Of a stretch of DNA of 64,000 nt, positions 46,804 to 58,789 are shown piece after piece. The translations under genes were made by a program, and so were the position numbers. The stretch covers positions 27,889,894 through 27,953,893 of the forward strand of contig NC_092231.1 in NCBI RefSeq assembly GCF_036320965.1, in the 5' to 3' direction. This DNA comes from Panulirus ornatus. Lineage: Eukaryota > Arthropoda > Malacostraca > Decapoda > Palinuridae. The notes beneath the pieces were generated by a model. The model had not been told where the DNA came from. It was given only the letters and a program-made list of their open reading frames with translations, and did no database searches. Positions within the stretch are counted from its first letter, which is position 1; every line of letters starts with the position of its first letter.

Positions 46804-48990
46804 AGTAGTTACCACAGGTACAGTCAGACTCACCAGTTACCACAGGTACAGTCAGACTCACCAGTTACCACAGGTACAGTCAGACTCGCCAGTTACCACA
46901 GGTACAGTCAGACTCGCCAGTTACCACAGGTACAGTCAGACTCGGCAGTTATCACAGGTACAGTCAGACTCGCCAGTTACCACAGGTACAGTCAGACTCG
47001 CCAGTTACCACAGGTACAGTTAGCCTCGCCAGTTACCACAGGTACAGTTAGCCTCGCCAGTTACCACAGGTACAGTCAGACTCGCCAGTTACCACAGGTA
47101 CAGTCAGACTCGCCAGTTACCACAGGTACAGTCAGACTCGCCAGTTACCACAGGTACAGTCAGACTCGCCAGTTACCACAGGTACAGTCAGACTCGCCAG
47201 TTACCACAGGTACAGTCAGACTCGCCAGTTATCACAGGTACAGTCAGACTCGCCAGTTACCAAAGGTACAGTCAGACTCACCAGTTACCACAGGTACAGT
47301 CAAACTCGCCAGTTACCACAGGTACAGTCAGACTCACCAGTTACCACAGGTACAGTCAGACTCGCCAGTTACCACAGGTACAGTCAGACTCGCCAGTCAC
47401 CACAGGTACAGTCAGACTCACCAGTTACCACAGGTACAGTCAGACTCGCCAGTTACCACAGGTACAGTCAGACTCGCCAGTTACCACAGGTACAGTCAGA
47501 CTCGCCAGTTACCACAGGTACAGTCAGACTCGCCAGTTACCACAGATACAGTCAGACTCGCCAGTTACCACAGATACAGTCAGACTCGCCAGTAACAGGT
47601 ACAGTCAGACTCGCAGTTACACAGATACAGTCAGACTCGCCAGTTACCCACAGGTACAGTCAGACTCGCCAGTTACCACAGGTACAGTCAGACTCACCAG
47701 TTACACAGGTACAGTCAGACTCGCCAGTTACCACAGATACAGTCAGACTCGCCAGTTACCACAAGGTACAGTCAGACTCGCCAGTTACCACAGGTACAGT
47801 CAGACTCGCCAGTTACCACAGGTACAGTCAGACTCGCCAGTTACCACAGATACAGTCAGACTCGCCAGTTACCACAGGTACAGTCAGACTCGCCAGTTAC
47901 CACAGGTACAGTCAGACTCGCCAGTTACCACAGGTACAGTCAGACTCGCCAGTTACCACAGATACAGTCAGACTCGCCAGTTACCACAGGTACAGTCAGA
48001 CTCGCCAGTTACCACAGGTACAGTTAGCCTCGCCAGTTACCACATGTACAGTCAGACTCGCCAGTTACCACATGTACAGTCAGACTCGCCAGTTACCACA
48101 GGTACAGTTAGCCTCGCCAGTTACCACAGGTACAGTCAGACTCGCCAGTCACCACAGGTACAGTCAGACTCGCCAGTTACCACAGGTACAGTCAGACTCG
48201 CCAGTTATCATAGGTACAGTCACACTCGCCAGTTACCAGAGGTACAGTTAGACTCGCCAGTTATCACAGATACAGTCAGACTCATCAGTTACCACAGGTA
48301 CAGTCAGACTCGCCAGTTACCACAGGTACAGTCAGACTCGCCAGTTACCACAGGTACAGTCAGACTCATCAGTTACCACAGGTACAGTCAGACTCGCCAG
48401 TTATCATAGGTACAGTCAGACTCGCCAGTTACCACAGGTACAGTCAGACTCGCCAGTTATCACAGGTACAGTCAGACTCATCAGTTACCACAGGTACAGT
48501 CAGACTCGCCAGTTATCACAGGTACAGTCAGACTCGCCAGTTACCACAGGTACAGTCAGACTCGCCAGTTACCACAGGTACAGTCAGACTCGCCAGTTAC
48601 CACAGGTACAGTCAGACTCGCCAGTTACCACAGGTACAGTCAGACTCGCAAGTTATCACAGGTACAGTCAAACTCGCCAGTTACCACAGGTACAGTCAGA
48701 CTCGCCAGTTATCAGAGGTACAGTCAGACTTGCCAGTTATCACAGGTACAGTCAAACTCGCCAGTTACCACAGGTACAGTCAGACTCGCCAGTTACCACA
48801 GGTACAGTCAGAGTCGCCAGTTACCACAGGTATAGTCAGACTCGCCAGTTACCACAGGTACAGTCAGACTCGCCAGTTATCACAGATACAGTCAGACTCG
48901 CCAGTCACCACATGTAGAGTTAGACACGCCAGTTACCACAGGTACAGTCAGACTCGCCAGTTACCACAGGTACAGTCAGACTCGCCAGTT
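46804..48990. repeat. 28-bp minisatellite, about 78 copies
   Basis: The unit is AGTTACCACAGGTACAGTC followed by AGACTCGCC. Variants include TTATCACAGG, CAGATACAG, CAAACTCG and GTTAGCCTCG. A cluster of single-base gaps lies at 47590-47770. Confidence 0.96.
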
Positions 48991-49134
48991 AGAAATACTG
49001 GGTCAGGCTTGCCGTGTGGTGGATGACCTCCCAGTAGGAGTGGGTGATGACTGAAGTGATGAACAGCCTGATGATGGATGACGGTCAGGTCTGGTGGGAA
49101 GATCACGTGTGTGTGACACACCTGTCACACTTGA

Positions 49135-52100
49135 CGCTAACCCCCAGCACGCTGACCCCACCACCCATCACCCTACTGCTCCACGCTGACCCCACCACCC
49201 ATCACCCTACTGCTCCAACGCTGACCCAACCCACCAATCAACCCTACTGCTCCACGCTGACCCACCACACCCTTCACCCTACTAGCTCCACGCTGGACCC
49301 CCCACCACCCATCACCCTACTGCTCCAACGCTGACCCTCCACCCATCACCCTACCTGCTCCACGCGACCCCCACCACCAATCACCCTACTGCTCACACGC
49401 TGACCCCACCACCCCATCACCCTACTGCTCCACGCCTTGACCCCACACCCATCACCCTACTGCTCCACGCTGACCCCCATCACCCATCACCCTAATGCTC
49501 CACGCTGACCCCATCACCCTACTGCTCCACGCTGACACCCACCACCCATCACCCTAATGTCCACGCTGACCCCACCACCCTCACCCTATGCTCACACGCT
49601 GTCCCCACCACCCATCACCCTACTTGCTCAACGCTGACCTCCACCCATCTCCCTACTGCTCCACTCTGACCCCATCACCCTACTGCTCCACGCTGGACCC
49701 ACCACCCATCACCCTACTGCTCCCTACGCTGACCCACCACCCATCACCCTACTGCCCACGCTGACCCCACCACCCATCACTCTACTGCTCCACGCTGACC
49801 CTGACCCCCATCACCCTACTGCTCCACGCTGACCCACAATCACCCTACTGCTCCACGCTGACCCACACCCATCACCCTACTGCTCCACGCTGACCCTACC
49901 CATCACCCTACTGCTCCACGCTGACCCATCAACTGCTCCACTGACCACATCACCTACTGCTCCACGTGACCCACCACCATCACCTACTGCTCCACGCTGA
50001 CCCACCACCCATCACCCTACTGCTCCACGCTGACCCACCACCCATCACCCTACTGCTCCACGCTGACCACCACATCACCTACTGCTCCACGCTGACCCAC
50101 CCCCCATCACCCTACTGCTCCACGCTGACCCACCACCCATCACCCTACTGCTCCACGCTGACCACACCCATCACCCTACTGCTCCACGCTGACCCACCAC
50201 CCATCACCTACTGCTCCACGCTGACCCACACACCATCACCCTACTGCTCCACGCTGACCCCCACCCATCACCCTACTGCTCCACGCTGACCCACCACCCA
50301 TCACCCTACTGCTCCACGCTGACCCACAACCCATCACCCTACTGCTCCACGCTGACCCACCACCCATCACCCTACTGCTCCACGCTGACCCACCACCATC
50401 ACCCTACTGCTCCACGCTGACCCCCACCCTCCCTACTGCTCCACGCTGACCCACCACCCATCACCCTACTGCTCCACGCTGACCCACCACATCACCCTAC
50501 TGCTCCACGCTGACCCACCACCCATCACCCTACTGCTCCACGCTGACCCCACCACCCATCACCTACTGCTCCACGCTGACCCACACCCTACACTGCCTCT
50601 CCACGCTGACCCACACCCATCCCCTACTGCTCCACCTGCACCCCATCACCTACTGCTCCACGCTACCCACACCCATCACCCTACGCTCCACGTGACCCAC
50701 CATACCCTACGCTCCACTGACCCACTCCACCTACTGCTCACCTGACCCCACATCACCTACTGCTCCACGCTGACCCACCACCATCACCCTACTGCTCCAC
50801 GCTGACCCACCACCCCATCACCCTACTGCTCCACGCTGACCCCACCACCCACTCACCCTACTGCTCCACGCTGACCCACCACCCATCACCCTACTGCTCC
50901 ACGCTGACCCCACCACCCATCACCCTACTGCTCCACTCTGACCCCATCACCCTACTGCTCCACGCTGACCCATCACCCTACTGCTCCACTCTGACCCACC
51001 ACCCGTACTGCTCCACGCTGACCCACCACCCATCACCCTACTGCTCCACTCTGACCCCATCACCCTACTGCTCCACGCTGACCCACACCCATCACCCTAC
51101 TGCTCCACGCTGACCCACCATCCATCTCCCTTACTGCTCCACGCTGACCCACCACCCATCACCCTACTGCTCCACGCTGACCCACCACCCATCACCCTAC
51201 TGCTCCACGCTGACCCACCACCCATCACCCTACTGCTCCACGCTGACCCTCCACCCATCTCCCTACTGCTCCACTCTGACCCCATCACCCTACTGCTCCA
51301 CGCTGACCCACCACCCATCACCCTACTGCTCCACGCTGACCCCATCACCCTACTGCTCCACGCTGACCCACCACCCATCACCCTACTGCTCCACGCTGAC
51401 CCCACCACCCATCACCCTACTGCTCCACGCTGACCCACCACCCATCACCCTACTGCTCCACGCTGACCCACCACCCATCACCCTACTGCTCCACGCTGAC
51501 CCCACCACCCATCACCCTACTGCTCCACGCTGAGCCCCACCACCCATCACCCTACTGCTCCACGCTGACCCCACCACCCATCACCCTACTGCTCCACTCT
51601 GACCCCATCACCCTACTGCTCCACGCTGACCCACCACCCATCACCCTACTGCTCCACTCTGACCCACCACCCTACTGCTCCACGCTGACCCACCACCCAT
51701 CACCCTACTGCTCCAATCTGACCCCATCACCCTACTGCTCCACGCTGGACCCACCACCATCACCCTACTGCTCCACGCTGACCCCATCACCCTACTGCTC
51801 CACGCTGACCCACACCCATCACCCTACTGCTCCACGCTGACCCCACCACCCATCACCCTACTGCTCCACGATGACCCACCACCCATCACCCTACTGCTCC
51901 ACGCTGACCCACCACCCATCACCCTACTGCTCCACGCTGACCCCACCACCCATCACCCTACTGCTCCACGCTGACCCCACCACCCATCACCCTACTGCTC
52001 CACGCTGACCCCACCACCCATCACCCTACTGCTCCACGCTGACCCCACCACCCATCACCCTACTGCTCCACGCTGACCCACCACCCATCACCCTACTGCT

Positions 52101-53225
52101 CCACGCTGACCACCACCCATCACCCTACTGCTCCACGCTGACCCCACCACCCATCACCCTACTGCTCCACGCTGACCCCACCACCCTACTGCTCCACGCT
52201 GACCCCACCACCCATCACCCTACTGCTCCACTCTGACCCCATCACCCTACTGCTCCACGCTGACCCACCACCCATCACCCTACTGCTCCACTCTGACCCA
52301 CCACCCTACTGCTCCACGCTGACCCACCACCCATCACCCTACTGCTCCACTCTGACCCCATCACCCTACTGCTCCACGCTGACCCACCACCCATCACCCT
52401 ACTGCTCCACGCTGACCCCACCACCCATCACCCTACTGCTCCACGATGACCCACCACCCATCACCCTACTGCTCCACGCTGACCCACCACCCATCACCCT
52501 ACTGCTCCACGCTGACCCACCACCCATCACCCTACTGCTCCACGCTGACCCACCACCCATCACCCTACTGCTCCATGCTGACCCACCACACTACTACTGC
52601 ACGCTGACCCACCACCCACCACCCTACTGCTCCATGCTGACCCACCACCCATCACCCTACTGCTCCACGCTGACCCACCACACATCACCCTACTGCTCCA
52701 CGCTGACCCCACCACCCATCACCCTACTGCTCCACGCTGACCCCACCACCCTACTGCTCCACGCTGACCCACCACACATCACCCTACTGCTCCACGCTGA
52801 CCCACCACCCATCACCCTACTGCTCCACGCTGACCCACCACCCACCACCCTACTGCTCCATGCTGACCCACCACCCATCACCCTACTGCTCCACGCTGAC
52901 CCACCACCCATCACCCTACTGCTCCACGCTGACCCCACCACCCATCACCCTACTGCTCCACGCTGACCCACCACACATCACCCTACTGCTCCACGCTGAC
53001 CCACCACCCATCACCCTACTGCTCCACGCTGAACCCACCACCCACCACCCTACTGCTCCACGCTGACCCCACCACCCATCACCCTACTGCTCCACGCTGA
53101 CCCCACCACCCATCACCCTACTGCTCCACGCTGACCCACCACCCATCACCCTACTGCTCCACGCTGACCCAACACCCATCACCCTACTGCTGCATGCTGA
53201 CCCACCACCTGCTCGTACCGCACGG
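49135..53225. repeat. 33-bp minisatellite, about 4.1 kb, C-rich
   Basis: The unit is TGCTCCACGCTGACCCACC, then ACCCATCACCCTAC, over 120 copies. From 49135 to about 50760 units have many one- or two-base gaps and insertions, while from about 51000 to 53100 units are regular and differ mainly at CACGCTG/CACTCTG and CCCAC/CCCCAC. The minus strand has three GGG tracts per unit (GGGTGATGGGTGGTGGG). Confidence 0.96.
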
Positions 53226-53455
53226 TGACCCACCACCACACAAGACGTGTGCAGGACGGGTTATGAGGGTAGGTCATGTTACTGACTCAGGTGAGGCGAG
53301 GTTACCAGGACATGACTGGTACAGTACGGGTGGTAAGGACAGGTCAAGTGAAGGTCATCCTCACCCCCCCCCCCACCCTGGCTCGCATCCCCCGCTCACT
53401 GACCTGGTCATGTTATGTCACAGACGTCGCACCAGTCACACTTATGTACGATATC
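53226..53455. other. Unique spacer
   Basis: No feature was recognised apart from a poly-C run near 53366. Confidence 0.4.
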
Positions 53456-54036
53456 TTATTAATTCTTATCTTATTATACTTTGTCGCTGTCTCCCGTGTT
53501 AGCGAGGTAGCGCAAGGAAACAGACGAAAGAATGGCCCAACCCACCCACATACACATGTATATACATACACGCCCACACACGCACATATGCATACCTAAA
53601 CATTTCAACGTATACATACACATACATACACTGACATATACATATGTGCATATTCATACTTGCTGCCCTCATTCATTCCCGTCGCCACCCCGCCACACAT
53701 GAAATGGCACCCCACCTCCCCCCGCATGCGCGCGAGGTAGCGCTAGGAAAAGACAAAAAAGGCCACATTCGTTCACACTAAGTCTCTAGCTGTCATGTGT
53801 AATGCACCGAAAAACTGGAGGAAGTGAAGTGTTTTAGATATCTGGGAGTGGATTTCGCAGCTGATGGAAGTGGAAGTGAGTCACAGGGTGGGGGAGGTGG
53901 CGAAGGTTCTGGGAGCGTTGAAGAATGTGTGGAAGGCGAGAACGTTATCTCGGAGAGCAAAAATGGGTATGTTTGAAGGAATAGTGGTTCCAACAATGTT
54001 ATATGGTTGCGAGGCGTCGGCTATAGATAGAGTTGT
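53456..54036 (-). mobile_element. RTE-like copy on the minus strand with an inverted 5' segment
   Basis: 53456-53812 is the 3' UTR on the minus strand, with the terminal hairpin at 53480-53515 and the inner hairpin at 53685-53745. From 53813 the sequence is plus-strand coding: KLEEVKCFRYLGVDFAADG, then KMGMFEGIVVPTMLYGCEA near 53960-54020. In element orientation this is a 5' segment that was inverted before the 3' segment; the junction shares GAAA. Confidence 0.85.
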
Positions 54037-54039
54037 GCA

Positions 54040-54480
54040 GAGTTTGCCTTCTTTTTCCCATTCCATCTTGAACTTCATAGCGGGATGGATGTTATTCAAT
54101 TCATGAAAGAACACATCACAATCTTGGGAGGATGGCCACAAGGACCACACATCATCCACGTATCTAAACCAGACTTTCGGATGATTACTGATTGAAGTTA
54201 GAATTTCAGAGTCTCAAAGTATTCCAAGAATAAGTTACTAAGAATAGGACTACGAGGGTTCCCATGGCAAGACCAAATTTCTATCTATAAAAATTACTTT
54301 CAACATCTTGGAAAACAATATTAACAACACAAAGCTCTACTGAGTCAATGAAAGTTTTTATGAGCTGGGACAACGCACGACTGAGATCAGTCAATTTCCT
54401 CCTCAGATATGTGATGGTTTCATTAATGGGGACTTTAGTGAAAAGGACACTACATGGTTAAGGATCACTACAGTAACTTG
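54040..54480 (-). mobile_element. Second Penelope lineage, reverse transcriptase fragment
   Basis: On the minus strand the region gives, across frameshifts, LRRKLTDLSRALSQLIKTF (about 54400-54345), KFGLAMG (about 54285-54265), then NHPKVWFRYVDDVWSLWPSS (about 54190-54130) and DVFFHELNNIHPAMKFKME (about 54120-54065). FRYVDD is the catalytic box and FGLAMG the preceding motif of Penelope reverse transcriptases. The sequence around the box (DVWSLWP) differs from the pair at 22-23.9 kb (DVLCVWP), so this is another lineage. It is cut off after WEKEGKL by the RTE-like fragment. Confidence 0.85.
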
Positions 54481-54597
54481 GTACCCACGCTGTACACTCG
54501 TCACAAACTCACAGGTAGAGACAGACGCGCATCCTGACCGTCTGTGACCCGACTGGTGACACAGGAGACACATCAAGGAGCCAGTTGTCCCCAGGGA

Positions 54598-55890
54598 GCC
54601 ACAACACCACACACCACAACACCACACACCACAGACCACACACCACACACCACACACCACAACACCACAACACCACACGACCACAACACCACACACCACA
54701 CACCACAACACCACACACCACACATCACAACACCACACACCACACACCACAACACCACACACCACAACACCACACACCACAACACCACACACCACAACAC
54801 CACACACCACAACACCACACACCACACACCACAACACCACACACCACAACACCACACACCACACACCACAACACCACACACACAACACCACAACACCACA
54901 CACCACAACACCACACACCACAACACCACACACCACAACACCACACACCACAACACCACAACACCACACACCACAACACCACAACACCACACACCACACA
55001 CCACAACACCACACACCACAACACCACACACCACAACACCACAACACCACACACCACAACACCACACACCACACACCACAACACCACACACCACAACACC
55101 ACACACCACAACACCACACACCACAACACCACACACCACAACACCACAACACCACACATCACAACACCACACACCACAACACCACACACCACACACCACA
55201 ACACCACACACCACAACACCACACACCACAACACCACAACACCACACACCACACACCACACACCACAACACCACACACCACAACACCACAACACCACACA
55301 CCACAACACCACACACACAACACCACACACCACAACACCACACACCACAACACCACACACCACAACACCACACATCACAACACCACACACCACAACACCA
55401 CACACCACAACACCACACACCACAACACCACACAACACAACACCACACACCACAACACCACACACCACAACACCACACACCACAACACCACACACACACA
55501 CCACACACCACAACACCACACATAACCACACACCACACACCACAACACCACAACACCACACACCACAACACCACACACCACAACACCACACACACACACC
55601 ACAACACCACACACCACAACACCACAACACCACACACCACAACACCACACACCACAACACCACAACACCACACACCACACACCACACACCACAACACCAC
55701 AACACCACACACCACAACACCACACACCACAACACCACACACCACAACACCACACCACACACCACACACCACAACACCACACACCACAAACACCACCACA
55801 CACCACAAACACCACACACCACAAACACCACCACACACCACAACACCATACACCACAACACCACAACACCACACACCACACACCACAACA
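54598..55890. repeat. ACCACACACCACAAC minisatellite
   Basis: About 1.3 kb of ACCACAACACC and ACCACACACC blocks in variable order, a 7/8-bp mixture giving periods of 8, 15 and 18 bp. Both strands have frames of over 400 codons because no stop occurs in the unit; these are not genes. Confidence 0.96.
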
Positions 55891-55949
55891 TTAAGTGACT
55901 GAGGGATTTCTGGACATGGGGAAGCTCCTCTGTAACCTTATGGGTCCAG

Positions 55950-56465
55950 TGAACCATTCCCAGGTAGTTATGTTAATATGACAGCACAACACTGAACCAT
56001 TCCCAGGTAGTTATGTTAATATGACGTCACAACACTGAACCATTCCCAGGTAGTTATGTTAATATGACGGCACAACACTGAACCATTCCCAGGTAGTTAT
56101 GTTAATATGACGGCACAACACTGAACCATTCCCAGGTAGTTATGTTAATATGACAGCACAACACTGAACCATTCCCAGGTAGTTATGTTAATATGACGGC
56201 ACAACACTGAACCATTCCCAGGTAGTTATGTTAATATGACGTCACAACACTGAACCATTCCCAGGTAGTTATGTTAATATGACGGCACAACACTGAACCA
56301 TTCCCAGGTAGTTATGTTAATATGACGGCACAACACTGAACCATTCCCAGGTAGTTATGTTAATATGACAGCACAACACTGAACCATTCCCAGGTAGTTA
56401 TGTTAATATGACGGCACAACACTGAACCATTCCCAGGTAGTTATGTTAATATGACGTCACAACAC
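55950..56465. repeat. 43-bp minisatellite, 12 copies, three unit types
   Basis: The unit is TGAACCATTCCCAGGTAG, then TTATGTTAATATGACNNCACAACAC. The only regular difference is GACAGCA, GACGTCA or GACGGCA. The order of types is A T G G A G T G G A G T, so from the second unit a five-unit block (215 bp) repeats. T units contain the palindrome TGACGTCA. Confidence 0.96.
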
Positions 56466-56639
56466 TATTGGAACTGACAAATGTGTGAGGCACCTCCAAC
56501 ACTGGCTCAGGATAATGTTATCCCACGGAACTTGTGGTCTTCCATATACACGTCATTTCAGTGTTCCTTTCGCATCATGTTTTTCTTTCTGTGTTCTGGT
56601 CCTGTTGCTGGCTCTGATGGGGAAGTTATATCCATAGGT

Positions 56640-57260
56640 ATGCCAAGTAGTCCCCACCAGTACGTACTGCAGTAATCTTATACATCATCTGCTGAAGTTA
56701 TAGCTGGTATCACTGCAATGATGCCACCTCAACGTACTGTGGACAGCGTCCCTTTTTTTTTCTTGAATATAGACACTTGAAGCCTGAGCCTGAATCTGGA
56801 TCTTCACCATTTGTTTTCTGTGATTCTTTAAGTGGGTTGACCAAACAGCATATTCTAGTTTCGTCCCAACACCAGATGTGAACAGCGTTGAAGATTTCCT
56901 CATCTATAAACTTGAATGCAGTTCTAATATTTACCAGGAGCAGTTGGTCTCCTTTCCTATTTCAACAAAGCTAGACTCAGGCGACATGTTGGGGTGATGT
57001 CGACAGCCAAGTCTTGACACATGCAGGTTCCTGCAGCATATATCCTGCAGGATAACATCCACGTCGAGGTCTTCGTGTGCTGTGTCTACCCTCCTCATCA
57101 CTTTACATTTACTCCACTTGAAGTTCATCAAGAGTTATCATACTAACACTAGATTTTGTCTCGATCCCCTTGTAGGTTGATGCAATCCCCATTACTCATC
57201 ACTTCCCACACCAACTTGGCATCATCCCCTGAGATAACCAAGGAGGAGTCCAACCCTTCC
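56640..57260 (-). mobile_element. Jockey/CR1-like reverse transcriptase remnant
   Basis: On the minus strand: GDDAKLVWEVMSNGDCINLQ (about 57225-57165; the FADDAKL box has become SGDDAKL), MNFKWSKCKVMRRVD (about 57128-57085), then TKLEYAVWSTHLKNHRKQM (about 56865-56810). The order matches the palm to thumb part of these elements. Frames are broken and the element is dead. Confidence 0.8.
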
Positions 57261-57299
57261 AGCGGCTCGCTCAAACTGATGAAGACATGACTCGTGAGA

Positions 57300-57420
57300 C
57301 ATTAACTTTGTGACGGGAGATGTGTGACTGGACCTGTGTGACGAACTGTGTGACACGAGTTGTGTGACAGGATGTGTGACGCGAGCTGTGTGACGCGAGC
57401 TGTATGGCACAAACTGGGTG
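57300..57420. repeat. Short imperfect repeat around 18 bp
   Basis: Copies of TGTGTGACGCGAGC and relatives (GACGAAC, GACACGAG, GACAGGA). Confidence 0.75.
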
Positions 57421-57506
57421 ACACTCCAGTTTTACCTCGCACCCTCCCCCGACCTGACAGAACCACAGACTCAGATATCTTGTCCCCATCTGATCGTAAT
57501 GACAGC

Positions 57507-57668
57507 CGGGGTCACGGTACGGTACCACCCGTCTGGGTCACCAGCCGGGGTCACGGTACGGTACCAACCACCTGGGTCACCAGCCGGGGTCACGGTACGG
57601 TACCACCCGCCTGGGTCACCAGTCGGGGTCACGGTACGGTACCACCCGCCTGGGTCACCAGCCGGGGT
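57507..57668. repeat. 38-bp minisatellite, about 4 copies
   Basis: The unit is GGGGTCACGGTACGGTACC, then ACCCGCCTGGGTCACCAGCC. Each unit has the inverted pair GGTACGGTACC. Confidence 0.94.
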
Positions 57669-57669
57669 G

Positions 57670-58012
57670 ACCAGTGAGACATAAGCAGCCATACACACAG
57701 TGTGCCAGGACATAACCACAGTTGGGCTACCACTGCGTCATGAGGAACATAATCAAACCGTCCACCACGACGGAAATGAAGACCTGACGCTGTTGACGTG
57801 CGAGGGGAAATTGCCTCACCATCACCTATAACGAGGAGGGGGTCATGACCTCTGACCTCACTGACGGTAGATGAGGTCAAACACGCATGTTGTCACCCGG
57901 AGTGACGCCGGTATGGATGGGGTGAAGGTGTGCCCAATGTGAGGTGATGGTCATAGTCATGTTGCTCTGTCGCTGACGCCGCCACACAACGCTACCACAC
58001 TACCTCACTCAC

Positions 58013-58043
<31 letters not shown>

Positions 58044-58279
58044 GCTCCTCCCAAGGATTTAATCAGTTATTCAATATCGTGATCCAGTGAAACATAAATA
58101 TTTATCAGATGTGGGTGTGGAAAGATGACTGAACAAAATACATACATACATACATACATACATACGTACATACATACATACATACACAATACGGTATTCA
58201 AGTGAAAGAAAATGTGATAGCAAAGAACGTGCAAGAGATGCGGCCACAGAAATGGAGAAATCCCGACCCAAACTGTACA

Positions 58280-58319
<40 letters not shown>

Positions 58320-58345
58320 ACATGCACATGAGCGCGTTTCCATGT
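57670..58345. other. Spacer with microsatellites
   Basis: It contains (AC)n at 58017-58040, (CATA)n at 58137-58190 and (AC)n at 58281-58317. No gene was recognised. Confidence 0.5.
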
Positions 58346-58500
58346 TGTAGTGGCCAGCGTCGTTGACCATGCTGAACGCACGGGCTGGCCCGGTTTCGAA
58401 TACTGGGCGCGGCAGTCGGCTCACACCAAGCCCTGCTCTTCATCCAGCCCTCGAGGCTGGTCCATAAATGACAACCTGGCTGACGGCAGTGGACAGTGGA
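58346..58500 (+). mobile_element. Probable tRNA-derived SINE
   Basis: TAGTGGCCAGCGTCG resembles a box A and GGTTTCGAATACTGG resembles a box B about 45 bases further on. It is followed by GGCGCGGCAGTCGGCTCACA and a body with CCAGCCCTCGAGGCTGG. I recall this arrangement from decapod repeats, but only one copy is in the window, so the call rests on the boxes and on memory. Confidence 0.5.
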
Positions 58501-58789
58501 CAACAGCCGCCCAGGGTGGTACTACCGTCCTGACTGAGGAACCTTACAGTGGTGGCCGGAACCATCTTACACCCTTCATGTCAGAACTGCTGGTCTGACC
58601 TTCTGTCTCATCAACACGGCACTACCGGGCTAGTCCTGCCATCTTGCACGCATCACACACCTACTCAAACCTCACTCATTTTCTTCACATACGTTCTCTT
58701 GCCTCTCCTGTCTGCACAATCGTTTCTAAATGTAATCATGAGAGATAAAGTTCAACGAACCAATGGCCCCTGGTCCCTGGCGTCATCAG

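Noticed and set aside
54544..55902. Frames of 452 and 437 codons on the plus strand and 437 and 410 on the minus strand
   Set aside because: Pure translation of ACCACAACACC repeats; low-complexity His/Thr or Cys/Val/Trp strings on both strands.
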